This document shows, piece after piece, positions 7,597-16,571 of a DNA stretch of 64,000 nucleotides. Under the pieces are notes generated by a model. That model worked only from the letters and a program-made list of their open reading frames with translations, was not told the origin of the DNA and made no database searches. The position numbers and the translations under genes are program-made. How positions within the stretch are numbered: the stretch's first letter is position 1; the number at the start of each line of letters is the position of its first letter. This DNA is from JANQIO01 sp965601975 (lineage in GTDB: Bacteria; Pseudomonadota; Gammaproteobacteria; Pseudomonadales; Halieaceae), in NCBI GenBank assembly GCA_965601975.1, contig OZ271856.1, positions 248,001 through 312,000 of the forward strand, read 5' to 3'.

Positions 7597-10000
7597 CACT
7601 GTCTTCAAAGCCTCTGATAAATTCTTCCAACATCTCGCTGACGCGTGTGCCGACACCACCCAGGCCCTTGAGCTGGAATTCCAGGTAGGTGGCGTTCTCG
7701 TATTCGACAAGCTCGGTGGCTGCCCGGTTCGTATTCTGGTCTACAAAGCGCTGGTAGACGAGTCGTACGCGCCAGCAGCAGCTATTGTACTCGATTCCGG
7801 CCATGTCATTGACCCGTTCGTTGTCCTCCAGGTCGTAGAGCGAACGCAGGAACACCCGCCACTCCTCATTGATGGGCAGGTAGCTCGAGACGTCCACCTG
7901 GTCGATATCGCGGCCCTCGTTGGCGGTACCCCGATTGCGCCGGTAGCTGTAGCCCAGGTTGAAGATCGCGCTGTTGTCGCCCTGCCAGCTGAACTGGAAC
8001 GTGGACTGGTCAATCTCGTCATCGTCCGTGTTCCAGAGCCAGGAGGAGCGAAAATCCCAGTTGCCGTACAAGGCCAGGTCCAGCTCCGCGGCGATGGCCG
8101 AGCTGCCCTCGGTATCCTCCGGGGCGATGCCGTCGACGTTGACCTCGCGATCGTCGAAATAGTAGATCTGCCCGATGCTGGCGGCCAGCCGCTGCCGGCC
8201 GCTGTCCGGGTCGATGAAGCGGGTGGTGATGCCCACGGTCACCTGGTTGGAGTCGTCGATGCGATCGTTCCCGGAAAAGCGCGTCTCCCGGAACAGCTGG
8301 TTGTAGGTAAACGTCAGCTCGGTGGTGTCGAAGTCCGGCAGGCCGTCCTGCTCCTCGAAATCGGACCACAGGTAGTAGAGGCGCGGTTCCAGGGTCTGCA
8401 GTCCCCAGCGGGTTTGTCGCTCGAAGAACAGACCGCCGTCGAGACTGAACATCGGGGCACCCACGTCTGGGGTGTCATCCAGGCTGCCGTCGAAGAAGAT
8501 CTCGTCGTCCAGGTCGTAGTTGAGCTGGCGGTACTTGGCGGTGGGCGTGAGGAAGCCCCAGATCCACTCCATGGGGAAATTCGCGCCGACCTCGTTGTAG
8601 AGGCGGTGCCCGGTGGGGTCGTCGTCGTGGTCGAAATAGGCGTAGTCGCTCTGCCAGAGCAGGTTGGGAGCAAAATTGGCTTCGGCCGCCGAGCGCGTCA
8701 GCGTCAGCTGCGGCAGCTTGCTGTAGGGATCGCGCTGCACGTCGCGGGCGATGGTCTGGAACTCTTCCAGCCTCAGGCTCGCCCGCCAGCTGTCGCCGAG
8801 GTAGTCCACCTCGCCGCGCTGCAGCAGGTGCGTGGACTGCTTGAGCTGCAGCGAGGTCGTGCCGATATCGTTGAAGTACTCGTCGTCACTGGTCTTGGTG
8901 AAGTCGATGTTGGTGCGCCAGCGCTGCTGGAACAGGCCCCGCTGGTCGATCGCCGACAGCCAGCGGTCGCCGTCTTCTCCCGGTACATCCAACTGGTACT
9001 GGTCGTCGCCGCTGATGTAGGCGCCGCCCACCGTCCAGGCGCCGGCAGCGTGTGACAGGTAGCGCAGCTCGAGTTCGGTCAGCAGGCCGCGATCGTCGAT
9101 ATAGCGCGGTGTCAGGGTGGCGTCGTAGTTGGGCGCCAGGTTGAAATAGTAGGGGGTGGCGATATCCAGGCCGCCGCTGGAATCATCGGTAATCTCCGGA
9201 AACAGGAACCCCGACTTGCGGCGATCATCCAGCGGAAACTGAATCCACGGCGTATAGGCGATCGGTACGCCGTCCATTTCGATCTTCGCGCCGCGGGCGG
9301 TGCCGACCCCGTTCTCCAGATCCAGTTCGATTTCTTCGGCCTTCATCATCCAGCTGTCCGACACCGGCGGGCAGTAGGTGTAGTAGCCGTCGTCCAGCTC
9401 GATGATGCCGTCGCTGCGGCGCATGACCAGGTCGGCGCCGCCGCGGACATGGTTGTCATGCAGGACGAACTGGTTGGCGGTGAGCCTGGCCTCGCCGGTA
9501 CGGGAGTCGAAATCGCCGGTAGCTCCCCGCAGCAGCACGCCGGGCTCGCGAAACTCCACGTCGCCCAGCAAGGTGGCCTGCCCGGTGTCCCGGTTGTACT
9601 CCGCTTCGGAGGCGCGGAAAACGCGATAGCCCTGCCGGGCCACGACGCCGCCGGAAAACCTGACGATCTCGCCCTGCAGCTCGGAACGCTGCGCGTCCGC
9701 ATTGATCTCCGACTGTGCGGGGTCGCGGGAGGTGTCAACGTCCGCAAGAGGATCGACGTAGCTGCCACCGCAGCGCAGGCTTCTCGCAGCGCCCGGGCCT
9801 TCCTCCAGCAATTGCCCGCTCCAGTCCAGGAACGGGAAGTCTTCGCCGCATCCGGCAGTGGCTGCGGCGGCGCATTGCTTGCTATTCTCAGCCGGCGCCG
9901 TGACATCGTCCGCCAGGCCGCCGCAGGGCGGCAGCGCCAGGCACAGCGCGAGCCAGAGGCTGCGCCGCCTGCTTTGGCTCGTGGCGGGGGACGAGTTCAT
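7589..10000 (-). CDS. lptD: LPS-assembly protein LptD
   Basis: LptD is the outer-membrane barrel that inserts lipopolysaccharide into the outer leaflet together with LptE. With the ATG at 10000 the protein has 803 residues: a signal peptide (1-30), a periplasmic OstA/beta-jellyroll domain (about 100-250), and a long C-terminal barrel rich in alternating aromatic residues. The cysteines that form the inter-domain disulphides in E. coli have counterparts: Cys77, a Cys in YTYCPP, and the adjacent pair Cys741-Cys742. An in-frame ATG at 10048 would add 16 residues; neither start has a strong ribosome site. surA follows with an 8-base overlap. Confidence 0.94.
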   Translation of the reverse strand: MNSSPATSQSRRRSLWLALCLALPPCGGLADDVTAPAENSKQCAAAATAGCGEDFPFLDWSGQLLEEGPGAARSLRCGGSYVDPLADVDTSRDPAQSEINADAQRSELQGEIVRFSGGVVARQGYRVFRASEAEYNRDTGQATLLGDVEFREPGVLLRGATGDFDSRTGEARLTANQFVLHDNHVRGGADLVMRRSDGIIELDDGYYTYCPPVSDSWMMKAEEIELDLENGVGTARGAKIEMDGVPIAYTPWIQFPLDDRRKSGFLFPEITDDSSGGLDIATPYYFNLAPNYDATLTPRYIDDRGLLTELELRYLSHAAGAWTVGGAYISGDDQYQLDVPGEDGDRWLSAIDQRGLFQQRWRTNIDFTKTSDDEYFNDIGTTSLQLKQSTHLLQRGEVDYLGDSWRASLRLEEFQTIARDVQRDPYSKLPQLTLTRSAAEANFAPNLLWQSDYAYFDHDDDPTGHRLYNEVGANFPMEWIWGFLTPTAKYRQLNYDLDDEIFFDGSLDDTPDVGAPMFSLDGGLFFERQTRWGLQTLEPRLYYLWSDFEEQDGLPDFDTTELTFTYNQLFRETRFSGNDRIDDSNQVTVGITTRFIDPDSGRQRLAASIGQIYYFDDREVNVDGIAPEDTEGSSAIAAELDLALYGNWDFRSSWLWNTDDDEIDQSTFQFSWQGDNSAIFNLGYSYRRNRGTANEGRDIDQVDVSSYLPINEEWRVFLRSLYDLEDNERVNDMAGIEYNSCCWRVRLVYQRFVDQNTNRAATELVEYENATYLEFQLKGLGGVGTRVSEMLEEFIRGFEDSDV

Positions 10001-10071
10001 CAGGGTTGATATCGCTGCGGCATTTGAGGGGGAGGGATGATAAAGCATTCTCGGCGGGCTTGCCCGCGCTA

Positions 10072-11073
10072 ATGGACGTCCGGCAGCGAGAGCTCTGGTC
10101 CTGGGCAGAGGCGAACGCCGGTGCCGAGGGCGCGTGGCAACCGGTGACGGCGGACGCCAGCAGTCGTCGCTATTTCAGGCTCCAGCTCGACGATCGCAGT
10201 CTCATCTGCATGGACGCGCCGCCTGACACCGAGAAGAACGAGGCGTTTCTCGCCGTGCGCGAACGGCTGGCCGCCGCCGAGCTGCCGGTGCCGGCACTGT
10301 TTGCAGCGGACCTGGCCCAGGGTTTCCTGTTGCTGGAAGATTTCGGGGATCGTCACCTGCAGCAGGTGCTGGACACGGGCGCTCCCACCGAAGACTACCT
10401 CGGTGCGCTGGCGCTGTTGCACGACATCCAGGCGGTAGACGCGGCTGGGCTACCCGCCTATGACCGGGAGCTGCTGGGCGAGGAGTACTCGCGCTTCTAC
10501 GAATGGTTTTGCCTGGCGTTCCTGGGCATGGACGATACAGCCGACAACCGGGACCCCGTCGAAGCGCTCGGCCGCCTGCTGGTGGACGACGCGCTGGGCC
10601 AACCCCGGGTGCTGGTCTACCGCGACTACCATTGCCGCAACCTGCTGCTGCGTCCCGACAACAGTCTGGGACTGATCGATTTTCAGGACGCCGTGCACGG
10701 CCCGCTGTGCTACGACCTCGCCTCCCTGCTGAAAGACTGCTACCTGCGCTGGGACCCCGCCCAGGTAGAAGCCTGGGCGCTGCGCTTTCGCGGGGAGCGC
10801 ATCGAGCGGGGCCTGGAGGCCGGTAACAGTAACACCGAGTTCCTGCGCTGGTTCCACTGGATCGGCCTGCATCGTCACCTCAAGGTGCTGGGTAACTTCA
10901 CGCGTCTCGCGCTGCGCGACGACAAGCCCGGCTACCTGGCGGACATTCCGCTGGTGCTGGAGTACATCGGCGAAGTGCTGCCACGCTTTCCGGAGTTTGC
11001 CGAATTCGGCAGTTGGTGGGACCGTGAGCTGGCGCCCCGGCTGCGCGGACGCGAGTGGGGTGCTGACGGGTGA
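10072..11073 (+). CDS. amgK: N-acetylmuramate/N-acetylglucosamine kinase AmgK
   Basis: AmgK phosphorylates the anomeric carbon of MurNAc and GlcNAc in the muropeptide recycling route that bypasses de novo UDP-MurNAc synthesis (known from Pseudomonas). The 333-residue protein has the aminoglycoside-phosphotransferase fold: LLLEDFGD in the N-lobe, the catalytic loop VYRDYHCRNLL, and the metal-binding LIDFQDAVHGP. ATG 10072 gives MDVRQRELWSW and the usual length; the frame is open 22 codons further up. It is divergent from lptD and overlaps murU by 4 bases, the arrangement that defines the AmgK-MurU pair. Confidence 0.93.
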   Translation: MDVRQRELWSWAEANAGAEGAWQPVTADASSRRYFRLQLDDRSLICMDAPPDTEKNEAFLAVRERLAAAELPVPALFAADLAQGFLLLEDFGDRHLQQVLDTGAPTEDYLGALALLHDIQAVDAAGLPAYDRELLGEEYSRFYEWFCLAFLGMDDTADNRDPVEALGRLLVDDALGQPRVLVYRDYHCRNLLLRPDNSLGLIDFQDAVHGPLCYDLASLLKDCYLRWDPAQVEAWALRFRGERIERGLEAGNSNTEFLRWFHWIGLHRHLKVLGNFTRLALRDDKPGYLADIPLVLEYIGEVLPRFPEFAEFGSWWDRELAPRLRGREWGADG

Positions 11074-11738
11074 AGGCAATGATTCTCGCCGCCGGCAAGG
11101 GCGAGCGGATGCGGCCGCTCACGGAACACACACCGAAGCCGCTGCTCCGCGTCGGCGGCAGGGCGCTGATCGACTATCACGTGGAACGGCTGGTGCAGGC
11201 CGGATTCCGGGAACTGGTGATCAATGTGTCATGGCTGGGCGAGCAGATTGTCGAGCACCTGGTTGCTGAGCCGCGGGGCTCCGAGATCGCCTGGTCCCGG
11301 GAAGCGGAGCCGCTGGAAACGGCCGGCGGTATTATCCAGGCGCTGCCCCTCCTGGGCGATCAGCCCTTCGCTATCGTCAACGGCGACATCTGGACAGACT
11401 ACCCGTTTGCGCCGCTGCGTGAGCTCCAGCTTCCGGCTACCGGCGCTCACCTGGTGCTGGTCGACAATCCCCCCCAGCATCCCGGGGGCGATTTCCGGCT
11501 GCACAGTGACGGCGCCCTGGACCGGGCCGACAGCCCGCGGCTCACCTATGCCGGCATCGGTGTCTATACGCCCGGGTTCTTCGCAGGCTGTGAACCGGGC
11601 AAACGGCCGCTGTTGCCCCTGCTGGAGGCCGCCATAGCGCGGCGGGCGCTGAGCGGTGAACACTATCGGGGTGAGTGGGAAGATGTCGGTACCCCGGAGC
11701 GGCTGGCAGCGCTGGATGTCCGGCTGGATGCCAGGTAA
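11070..11738 (+). CDS. murU: N-acetylmuramate-1-phosphate uridylyltransferase MurU
   Basis: MurU converts MurNAc-1-phosphate plus UTP to UDP-MurNAc. The 222-residue protein has the nucleotidyltransferase signature MILAAGKGERMRPLTEHTPK at its N-terminus, then INVSWLGEQI and the metal-binding IVNGDIW. The GTG at 11070 overlaps the amgK stop; an in-frame ATG at 11079 is a possible alternative start. Together with amgK and the distant anmK (49.1-50.2 kb) it points to an active cell-wall recycling pathway. Confidence 0.92.
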   Translation: MKAMILAAGKGERMRPLTEHTPKPLLRVGGRALIDYHVERLVQAGFRELVINVSWLGEQIVEHLVAEPRGSEIAWSREAEPLETAGGIIQALPLLGDQPFAIVNGDIWTDYPFAPLRELQLPATGAHLVLVDNPPQHPGGDFRLHSDGALDRADSPRLTYAGIGVYTPGFFAGCEPGKRPLLPLLEAAIARRALSGEHYRGEWEDVGTPERLAALDVRLDAR

Positions 11739-11777
11739 GGCATCCATTAGAATGCCGCCTTTTCCCGGAGCTGCCCC

Positions 11778-12449
11778 ATGCGCGACTACCTGATTGCCCC
11801 CTCCATCCTCTCCGCCAACTTTGCCCGCCTGGGTGAAGAGGTGGACGCGGTGCTGGCGGCGGGCGCCGACGTGGTGCATTTCGACGTCATGGATAATCAC
11901 TACGTGCCCAACCTGACCATCGGGCCGATGGTGTGCAAGGCCCTGCGGGACCACGGGGTCACCGCGCCCATCGATGTTCACCTGATGGTGTCGCCGGTGG
12001 ACCGGCTGATCGGCGACTTCGCGGAAGCCGGCGCCAGCTACATCACCTTTCACCCGGATGCGTCTACCCACGTGGATCGCTCATTGCAGATGATCAGGGA
12101 TGCCGGCTGCAAGTCCGGCCTGGTATTCAACCCCGCCACGGGCCTCGACGCGCTGCGCTACGTCATGGACAAGGTGGACATGGTGTTGCTGATGTCGGTC
12201 AACCCGGGTTTCGGCGGGCAGTCTTTCATCCCTTCCGTACTCGACAAGCTGCGCGAAGCGCGCGCCCTGATCGACCAGAGCGGCCTGGATATCCGGCTCG
12301 AAATCGACGGCGGCGTGTCGGCGAAAAACATCCGCGAGATCGCGGAAGCCGGGGCCGACACATTCGTGGCCGGTTCCGCGATCTTTAATGCCGACGACTA
12401 CAAGGCGGTCATCGACGCCATGCGCGCGGAGCTGGCTGCCGTTGCGTAA
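11778..12449 (+). CDS. rpe: Ribulose-phosphate 3-epimerase
   Basis: Rpe interconverts ribulose-5-phosphate and xylulose-5-phosphate. The 223-residue TIM-barrel protein has IAPSILSANFARLG, the metal-site HFDVMDNHYVPN, and LEIDGGVSAKNI near the C-terminal end. In Pseudomonas a phosphoglycolate phosphatase gene (gph) separates rpe and trpE; here the trp promoter starts within the last codons of rpe and no gph is present. Confidence 0.97.
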   Translation: MRDYLIAPSILSANFARLGEEVDAVLAAGADVVHFDVMDNHYVPNLTIGPMVCKALRDHGVTAPIDVHLMVSPVDRLIGDFAEAGASYITFHPDASTHVDRSLQMIRDAGCKSGLVFNPATGLDALRYVMDKVDMVLLMSVNPGFGGQSFIPSVLDKLREARALIDQSGLDIRLEIDGGVSAKNIREIAEAGADTFVAGSAIFNADDYKAVIDAMRAELAAVA

Positions 12450-12469
12450 GCACCTTGCTCCGGTACAAT
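12442..12469 (+). promoter_or_regulatory. Putative trp promoter
   Basis: TTGCGT (12442-12447), a 16-bp spacer and TACAAT (12464-12469) form a sigma-70-like promoter overlapping the end of rpe. Transcription would start near 12476, leaving a leader of about 150 nt before trpE that contains the short leader ORF. Confidence 0.55.
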
Positions 12470-12497
12470 GAGCGTTCCATTCATCCTGGAGACCGCT

Positions 12498-12566
12498 GTG
12501 AAAGCAGCAGGAAACAGCGAGGGCAAAACCCTGTCCATGCCCACCATCACCCGCTGGCGATGGTAA
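12498..12566 (+). CDS. trpL: Putative trp leader peptide
   Basis: A 22-codon ORF starts at GTG 12498, preceded by GGAG at 12488-12491 with 6-nt spacing. It ends ...MPTITRWRW-stop, so two of the last three codons are Trp (12555-12557 and 12561-12563). An in-frame ATG at 12468 would extend it but lies inside the promoter -10. The position between a promoter and trpE, the Trp codons next to the stop, and a downstream GC hairpin fit classical trp attenuation. Pseudomonas trpE is known to be attenuated. The peptide is too short to prove by homology. Confidence 0.6.
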   Translation: MKAAGNSEGKTLSMPTITRWRW

Positions 12567-12570
12567 TCCC

Positions 12571-12588
12571 CGCGGCCGCACGGCCGTG
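12571..12588 (+). promoter_or_regulatory. Candidate attenuator hairpin of the trp leader
   Basis: Directly after the leader-peptide stop, CGCGGCC (12571-12577) can pair with GGCCGTG (12582-12588) across a 4-nt loop, with one G-U pair. It is followed by TCTTGACGC, so the U-tract expected of an intrinsic terminator is weak. A competing upstream stem, CCATC/GATGG at 12544-12563, covers the Trp codons. These are the parts needed for attenuation, but the pairing scheme is inferred. Confidence 0.4.
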
Positions 12589-12629
12589 TCTTGACGCTGT
12601 TCCCTTTCCGATTTCTCCGAGGATGTCTC

Positions 12630-14132
12630 ATGACCCCGCAACAGTTTGCCGACCTGGCGGCCCAGGACTACAACCGCGTTCCCGTTAGCCGGGAAGTCCT
12701 GGCCGATACCGAAACACCCTTAAGCGCCTACCTCAAGCTGGCCCAGGGCCCCTGGTCCTTCCTGCTGGAATCCGTGCAGGGCGGAGAGAAGTGGGGCCGT
12801 TACTCGATTATCGGGCTGCCCAGCCGCCTGCGCCTGGAAGTGCGTGGCTATACCGTTCGCGTGATCGATGGCGACGCGGTGACCGAGGAAGCGCAGGTGG
12901 AAGATCCCCTGGCTTTTGTCGACGACTTTGCCCGGCGCTACCGCGTTCCCCACCTGGAGGACCTGCCTGTATTTCACGGCGGCCTGGTGGGCTACTTCGG
13001 CTACGACTGCGTGCGCTATGTGGAGCCCCGGCTGAAGGACTCTGTGCCCGGGGACGAGCTGGGCGTCCCGGACATCCTGCTGATGGTGTCCGATGAAATC
13101 CTCGTGTTCGACAACCTGGCAGGAACCCTGCAGCTGATCGTCAATGCCGACTGCGGTACCGGCGGCGCCCTTGAGGCCGCCGAGCAGCGGCTGGATGAGC
13201 TGGTGGCAAAGCTGCGGGAGCCCATGCCGGCGCCCGGACCTATCGACCTCGCCGCGGCCGAGGCGTCCCGGGCGGAAGAGGTGATGTCCGAGAGCCAGTA
13301 TGCCTCCCACTTTACCGAGGCGGCCTATTTCGAGGCGGTGGACACCATCAAGGAATACATTCTCGCCGGCGACGTCATGCAGGTGGTCCCCTCACAGCGC
13401 CTGAGCCTGCCGTTCTCCGAAGCCCCCATCGATCTCTACCGGGCCCTGCGCAACCTGAACCCGTCACCCTACATGTACTACCTGGACCTCGGTGATTTCC
13501 ACATCGTCGGCTCCTCACCGGAAATCCTGGCGCGCCTGGAAGAGGGCACGGTCACGGTGCGCCCGATTGCGGGCACCCGCCGCCGCGGCCGCAGTGAGGA
13601 AGAAGACAGGGCGATGGAGGCGGAGCTGCTGGCGGACCCCAAGGAGATTGCCGAGCACCTGATGCTGATCGACCTCGGGCGCAACGACGTGGGGCGCATT
13701 GCCGAGACCGGCAGCGTCGAGCTGACCGACAAGATGGTGGTGGAGCGCTACTCCCACGTCATGCATATCGTCTCCAACGTCACCGGCAGGCTGAGCCCGG
13801 GCTACAGCGCGATAGATGTACTGCGAGCATCGCTGCCGGCGGGAACCCTCAGCGGCGCGCCCAAGATTCGCGCCATGGAGATCATCGACGAACTGGAGCC
13901 GGTCAAGCGCTGCGTGTACGGCGGCGCGGTCGGCTATATTTCCTGGCAGGGAGACATGGATACCGCGATTGCCATCCGCACCGCGGTCATCAAGGACGGG
14001 ACCCTGCATATCCAGGCCGGTGGGGGCGTGGTCGCGGATTCGGTGCCGCGGCTGGAGTACAAGGAAACCATGAACAAGGCGCGCGCCATGTTCCGGGCCG
14101 CCGCCATGGTCCAGGGCGGCGGGGAGGAGTAA
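12630..14132 (+). CDS. trpE: Anthranilate synthase component I
   Basis: TrpE makes anthranilate from chorismate, the first committed step to tryptophan, using ammonia supplied by TrpG. The 500-residue protein has the N-terminal feedback site FLLESVQGG and the chorismate-binding C-terminal half with PIAGTRRRGRSEEED, LMLIDLGRNDVGR, LPAGTLSGAPK and AIRTAV. ATG 12630 has GAGGA 7 bases upstream. trpG follows after 4 bp. Confidence 0.97.
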   Translation: MTPQQFADLAAQDYNRVPVSREVLADTETPLSAYLKLAQGPWSFLLESVQGGEKWGRYSIIGLPSRLRLEVRGYTVRVIDGDAVTEEAQVEDPLAFVDDFARRYRVPHLEDLPVFHGGLVGYFGYDCVRYVEPRLKDSVPGDELGVPDILLMVSDEILVFDNLAGTLQLIVNADCGTGGALEAAEQRLDELVAKLREPMPAPGPIDLAAAEASRAEEVMSESQYASHFTEAAYFEAVDTIKEYILAGDVMQVVPSQRLSLPFSEAPIDLYRALRNLNPSPYMYYLDLGDFHIVGSSPEILARLEEGTVTVRPIAGTRRRGRSEEEDRAMEAELLADPKEIAEHLMLIDLGRNDVGRIAETGSVELTDKMVVERYSHVMHIVSNVTGRLSPGYSAIDVLRASLPAGTLSGAPKIRAMEIIDELEPVKRCVYGGAVGYISWQGDMDTAIAIRTAVIKDGTLHIQAGGGVVADSVPRLEYKETMNKARAMFRAAAMVQGGGEE

Positions 14133-14136
14133 GACG

Positions 14137-14721
14137 ATGCTGCTGATGATCGATAACTACGACTCCTTTACCTACAACGTCGTCCAGTATCTCGGTGAAC
14201 TGGGCGCCGATGTCGAGGTGCGTCGGAACGACCAGGTGGATGTCGCCGGCGTGGAGTCGCTGGCCCCGGAACGCATCGTGATTTCGCCGGGCCCCTGTAC
14301 GCCCAACGAGGCGGGCATCTCCATGGAGCTGATCGAGGCCTTTGCAGGTCGTGTGCCGATCCTGGGCATCTGCCTGGGGCACCAGAGTATCGGGCAGGTC
14401 TTCGGCGGCCGGGTGGTGCGGGCGCGCCAGGTGATGCATGGCAAGACGTCGCTGATCCACCATCGCGGCGAAGGGGTCTTCACCAACCTGAGCCAGCCGT
14501 TTGAGGCCACGCGATACCACAGCCTGGTGGTGGAAAAAGACAGCCTGCCGGATTGCCTGGAAGTCACCGCCTGGACGGAAACCGAAGACGGCGGCGTCGA
14601 TGAAATCATGGGCCTGCGCCATCGCGAGCTGCCCATCGAGGGTGTCCAGTTCCACCCGGAATCCATCCTGACCGCGCACGGTCACGACCTGCTGCGCAAT
14701 TTCCTCGAGCGGGAGGGCTAG
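14137..14721 (+). CDS. trpG: Anthranilate synthase component II (glutamine amidotransferase)
   Basis: This 194-residue class I glutaminase supplies ammonia to TrpE. It has MLLMIDNYDSFTYN at the start, the nucleophile in GICLGHQSIG, RYHSLVV, and the catalytic His/Glu in VQFHPESIL. It could also serve PabB, as no pabA is seen in the window. It is the second gene of trpEGDC. Confidence 0.97.
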   Translation: MLLMIDNYDSFTYNVVQYLGELGADVEVRRNDQVDVAGVESLAPERIVISPGPCTPNEAGISMELIEAFAGRVPILGICLGHQSIGQVFGGRVVRARQVMHGKTSLIHHRGEGVFTNLSQPFEATRYHSLVVEKDSLPDCLEVTAWTETEDGGVDEIMGLRHRELPIEGVQFHPESILTAHGHDLLRNFLEREG

Positions 14722-14726
14722 AGACC

Positions 14727-15758
14727 ATGAATATTCAGCAAGCCATTGCGCGACTGGTGGAGTCGGCGGACATCAATACCGAGGAGATGGGTGCAGTCAT
14801 GCACCAGGTCATGAGCGGCGATGCGACTCCGGCGCAGATCGGTGCTTTCCTCGTGGCGCTGCGCATCAAGGGCGAAACCATCGATGAAATCGCCGCGGCG
14901 ACCCAGGTCATGCGCGACCTGGCGACGCCGGTGCATATCGAGGCCGAGCACCTGGTGGATATCGTCGGCACCGGCGGCGACGGCGCCAACCTGTTCAATG
15001 TGTCCACCGCCTCCAGCTTCGTGGTCGCCGCGGCAGGTGGCCACGTGGCCAAGCACGGCAACCGCGGCGTCTCCAGTTCCAGCGGCAGCTCCGACGTGTT
15101 GCAGGCACTGGGGGTGAATCTCGATCTCAGCCCTGCGCAGGTGGCGCGCTGCGTCGAGGAGGTCGGCATGGGCTTTATGTTTGCGCCGGCCCATCACTCG
15201 GCCATGAAGCACGCCGCCGGGCCGCGCAAGGAGCTGGGCCTGCGGACCATCTTCAATATGCTGGGCCCGATGACCAACCCCGCGGGCGTACGGCGCCAGC
15301 TGATCGGCGTGTTTGATCCCGGCCTGTGCCGGCCCATGGTCGAGGTGCTCAAGCGGCTTGGCAGTGAACAGGTGATGGTCGTGCATGCCCACGACGGCCT
15401 GGACGAGATCAGTATCGCCAGCCCCACCCACGTGGCCGAACTACGCGACGGCACCATCAGTGAATACGCGATTGCGCCGGAAGAATTCGGTCGCCCGCAG
15501 GGATCCCTCGACGGCCTGGTGGTGTCGGGCCCGGATGAATCCGTCGCCCTGATCAAGGCGGCGCTGGCCGGGGAACACCCGGACGCCGCCAATATGGTGA
15601 TCCTGAATTCGGGCGCGGCCATCTACGTCAGCGGCATCGCGGCGACCCTCGCCGACGGCATCCAGATGGCGGACGACGCGGTCGCCAGCGGCGCCGCGCT
15701 GCAGAAGATCACCGAACTGGTCCAGTTCACGGAACTGGCGGCGGGGAGCGGCGCGTGA
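14727..15758 (+). CDS. trpD: Anthranilate phosphoribosyltransferase
   Basis: TrpD joins anthranilate to PRPP. The 343-residue protein has the PRPP-binding VGTGGDGANLFNVSTA, the KHGNRGVSSSSGSSD loop, and GPMTNPAGVRRQLIGVF. The loop has SSSS where many homologues have SSKS, a common variant as far as I recall. It overlaps trpC by 4 bases (GTGA). Confidence 0.97.
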   Translation: MNIQQAIARLVESADINTEEMGAVMHQVMSGDATPAQIGAFLVALRIKGETIDEIAAATQVMRDLATPVHIEAEHLVDIVGTGGDGANLFNVSTASSFVVAAAGGHVAKHGNRGVSSSSGSSDVLQALGVNLDLSPAQVARCVEEVGMGFMFAPAHHSAMKHAAGPRKELGLRTIFNMLGPMTNPAGVRRQLIGVFDPGLCRPMVEVLKRLGSEQVMVVHAHDGLDEISIASPTHVAELRDGTISEYAIAPEEFGRPQGSLDGLVVSGPDESVALIKAALAGEHPDAANMVILNSGAAIYVSGIAATLADGIQMADDAVASGAALQKITELVQFTELAAGSGA

Positions 15759-16543
15759 CGCCCACGATCCTCCGGGACATCATCGCCCGCAAGTGGGAGG
15801 AAATAGCCGAGCGGTCGGCACAGACCTCACTCAATGAACTCGAGGCACGGGCAGCGCAGCAGTCCGCCTGCCGCGGTTTTGCCCGGGCCATGCAGTCGAC
15901 GGCGACCTGGCGCCCCGCGGTCATCGCCGAGGCCAAACGCGCGTCGCCCAGCAAGGGGGTGATACGCGAGAACTTCGACCCCGCCGGGATTGCCCGCAGC
16001 TACGAGGTCGGCGGCGCCTGCTGCCTGTCGGTGCTGACGGATGTGGACTTTTTCCAGGGCGCCGATGCCTACCTGGTCGCCGCCCGCAATGCCTGTACCC
16101 TGCCGGTGATTCGCAAGGATTTCCTGGTAGACCCCTACCAGGTGGTCGAAGCCCGGGCACTGGGTGCTGACTGTGTGCTGCTGATCGCGGCGGCGCTGGA
16201 AGACGCCCAGATGGCGGAATTGAACGCCGCGGCCGGAGAGCTGGGCATGGACGTGCTGGTGGAAGTGCATGACCGCGCCGAACTGGACCGCAGCTTGCCA
16301 CTGGGCTCGCCTCTGCTTGGCATCAACAATCGCGACCTGCATACGTTCGAGACGCGCCTGGAAACCACCTGGGAGTTGCTGCCCCACATCCCGGAGGACC
16401 GACTGGTGATCACCGAGAGCGGCATCCACTCTCGGGAGGACGTCGCCGCCATGCAGTCCCGGGGCGTCAATGCGTTTCTGGTGGGTGAGGCGTTCATGCG
16501 CGCCGAAGAACCCGGCGCCAGGTTGCAGGAATTGTTTGCCTGA
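15755..16543 (+). CDS. trpC: Indole-3-glycerol-phosphate synthase
   Basis: TrpC closes the indole ring from CdRP. The 262-residue TIM-barrel protein starts at a GTG and has the catalytic stretches IAEAKRASPSKG, ASYEV-like IARSYEVGGA, VIRKDFLVDPYQV, GINNRDLHTFE and VITESGIHSREDV. It is the last gene of the trp run; trpF, trpB and trpA are not in the window. Confidence 0.97.
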   Translation: MTPTILRDIIARKWEEIAERSAQTSLNELEARAAQQSACRGFARAMQSTATWRPAVIAEAKRASPSKGVIRENFDPAGIARSYEVGGACCLSVLTDVDFFQGADAYLVAARNACTLPVIRKDFLVDPYQVVEARALGADCVLLIAAALEDAQMAELNAAAGELGMDVLVEVHDRAELDRSLPLGSPLLGINNRDLHTFETRLETTWELLPHIPEDRLVITESGIHSREDVAAMQSRGVNAFLVGEAFMRAEEPGARLQELFA

Positions 16544-16544
16544 T

Positions 16545-16563
16545 TCCGCCCTCAGGGGGCGGA
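16545..16563. terminator. Possible bidirectional terminator between trpC and crp/vfr
   Basis: TCCGCCC (16545-16551) can pair with GGGCGGA (16557-16563) in the 28-bp gap between the convergent stops. There is no T-run on either side, so termination strength is doubtful. Confidence 0.35.
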
Positions 16564-16571
16564 TGCGGGGT

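Noticed and set aside
7223..9055. 610-codon open frame on the plus strand opposite lptD and surA
   Set aside because: It mirrors the codon pattern of the true genes on the other strand, has no domain, signal or ribosome site, and LptD is certain. High GC creates such long antisense frames.
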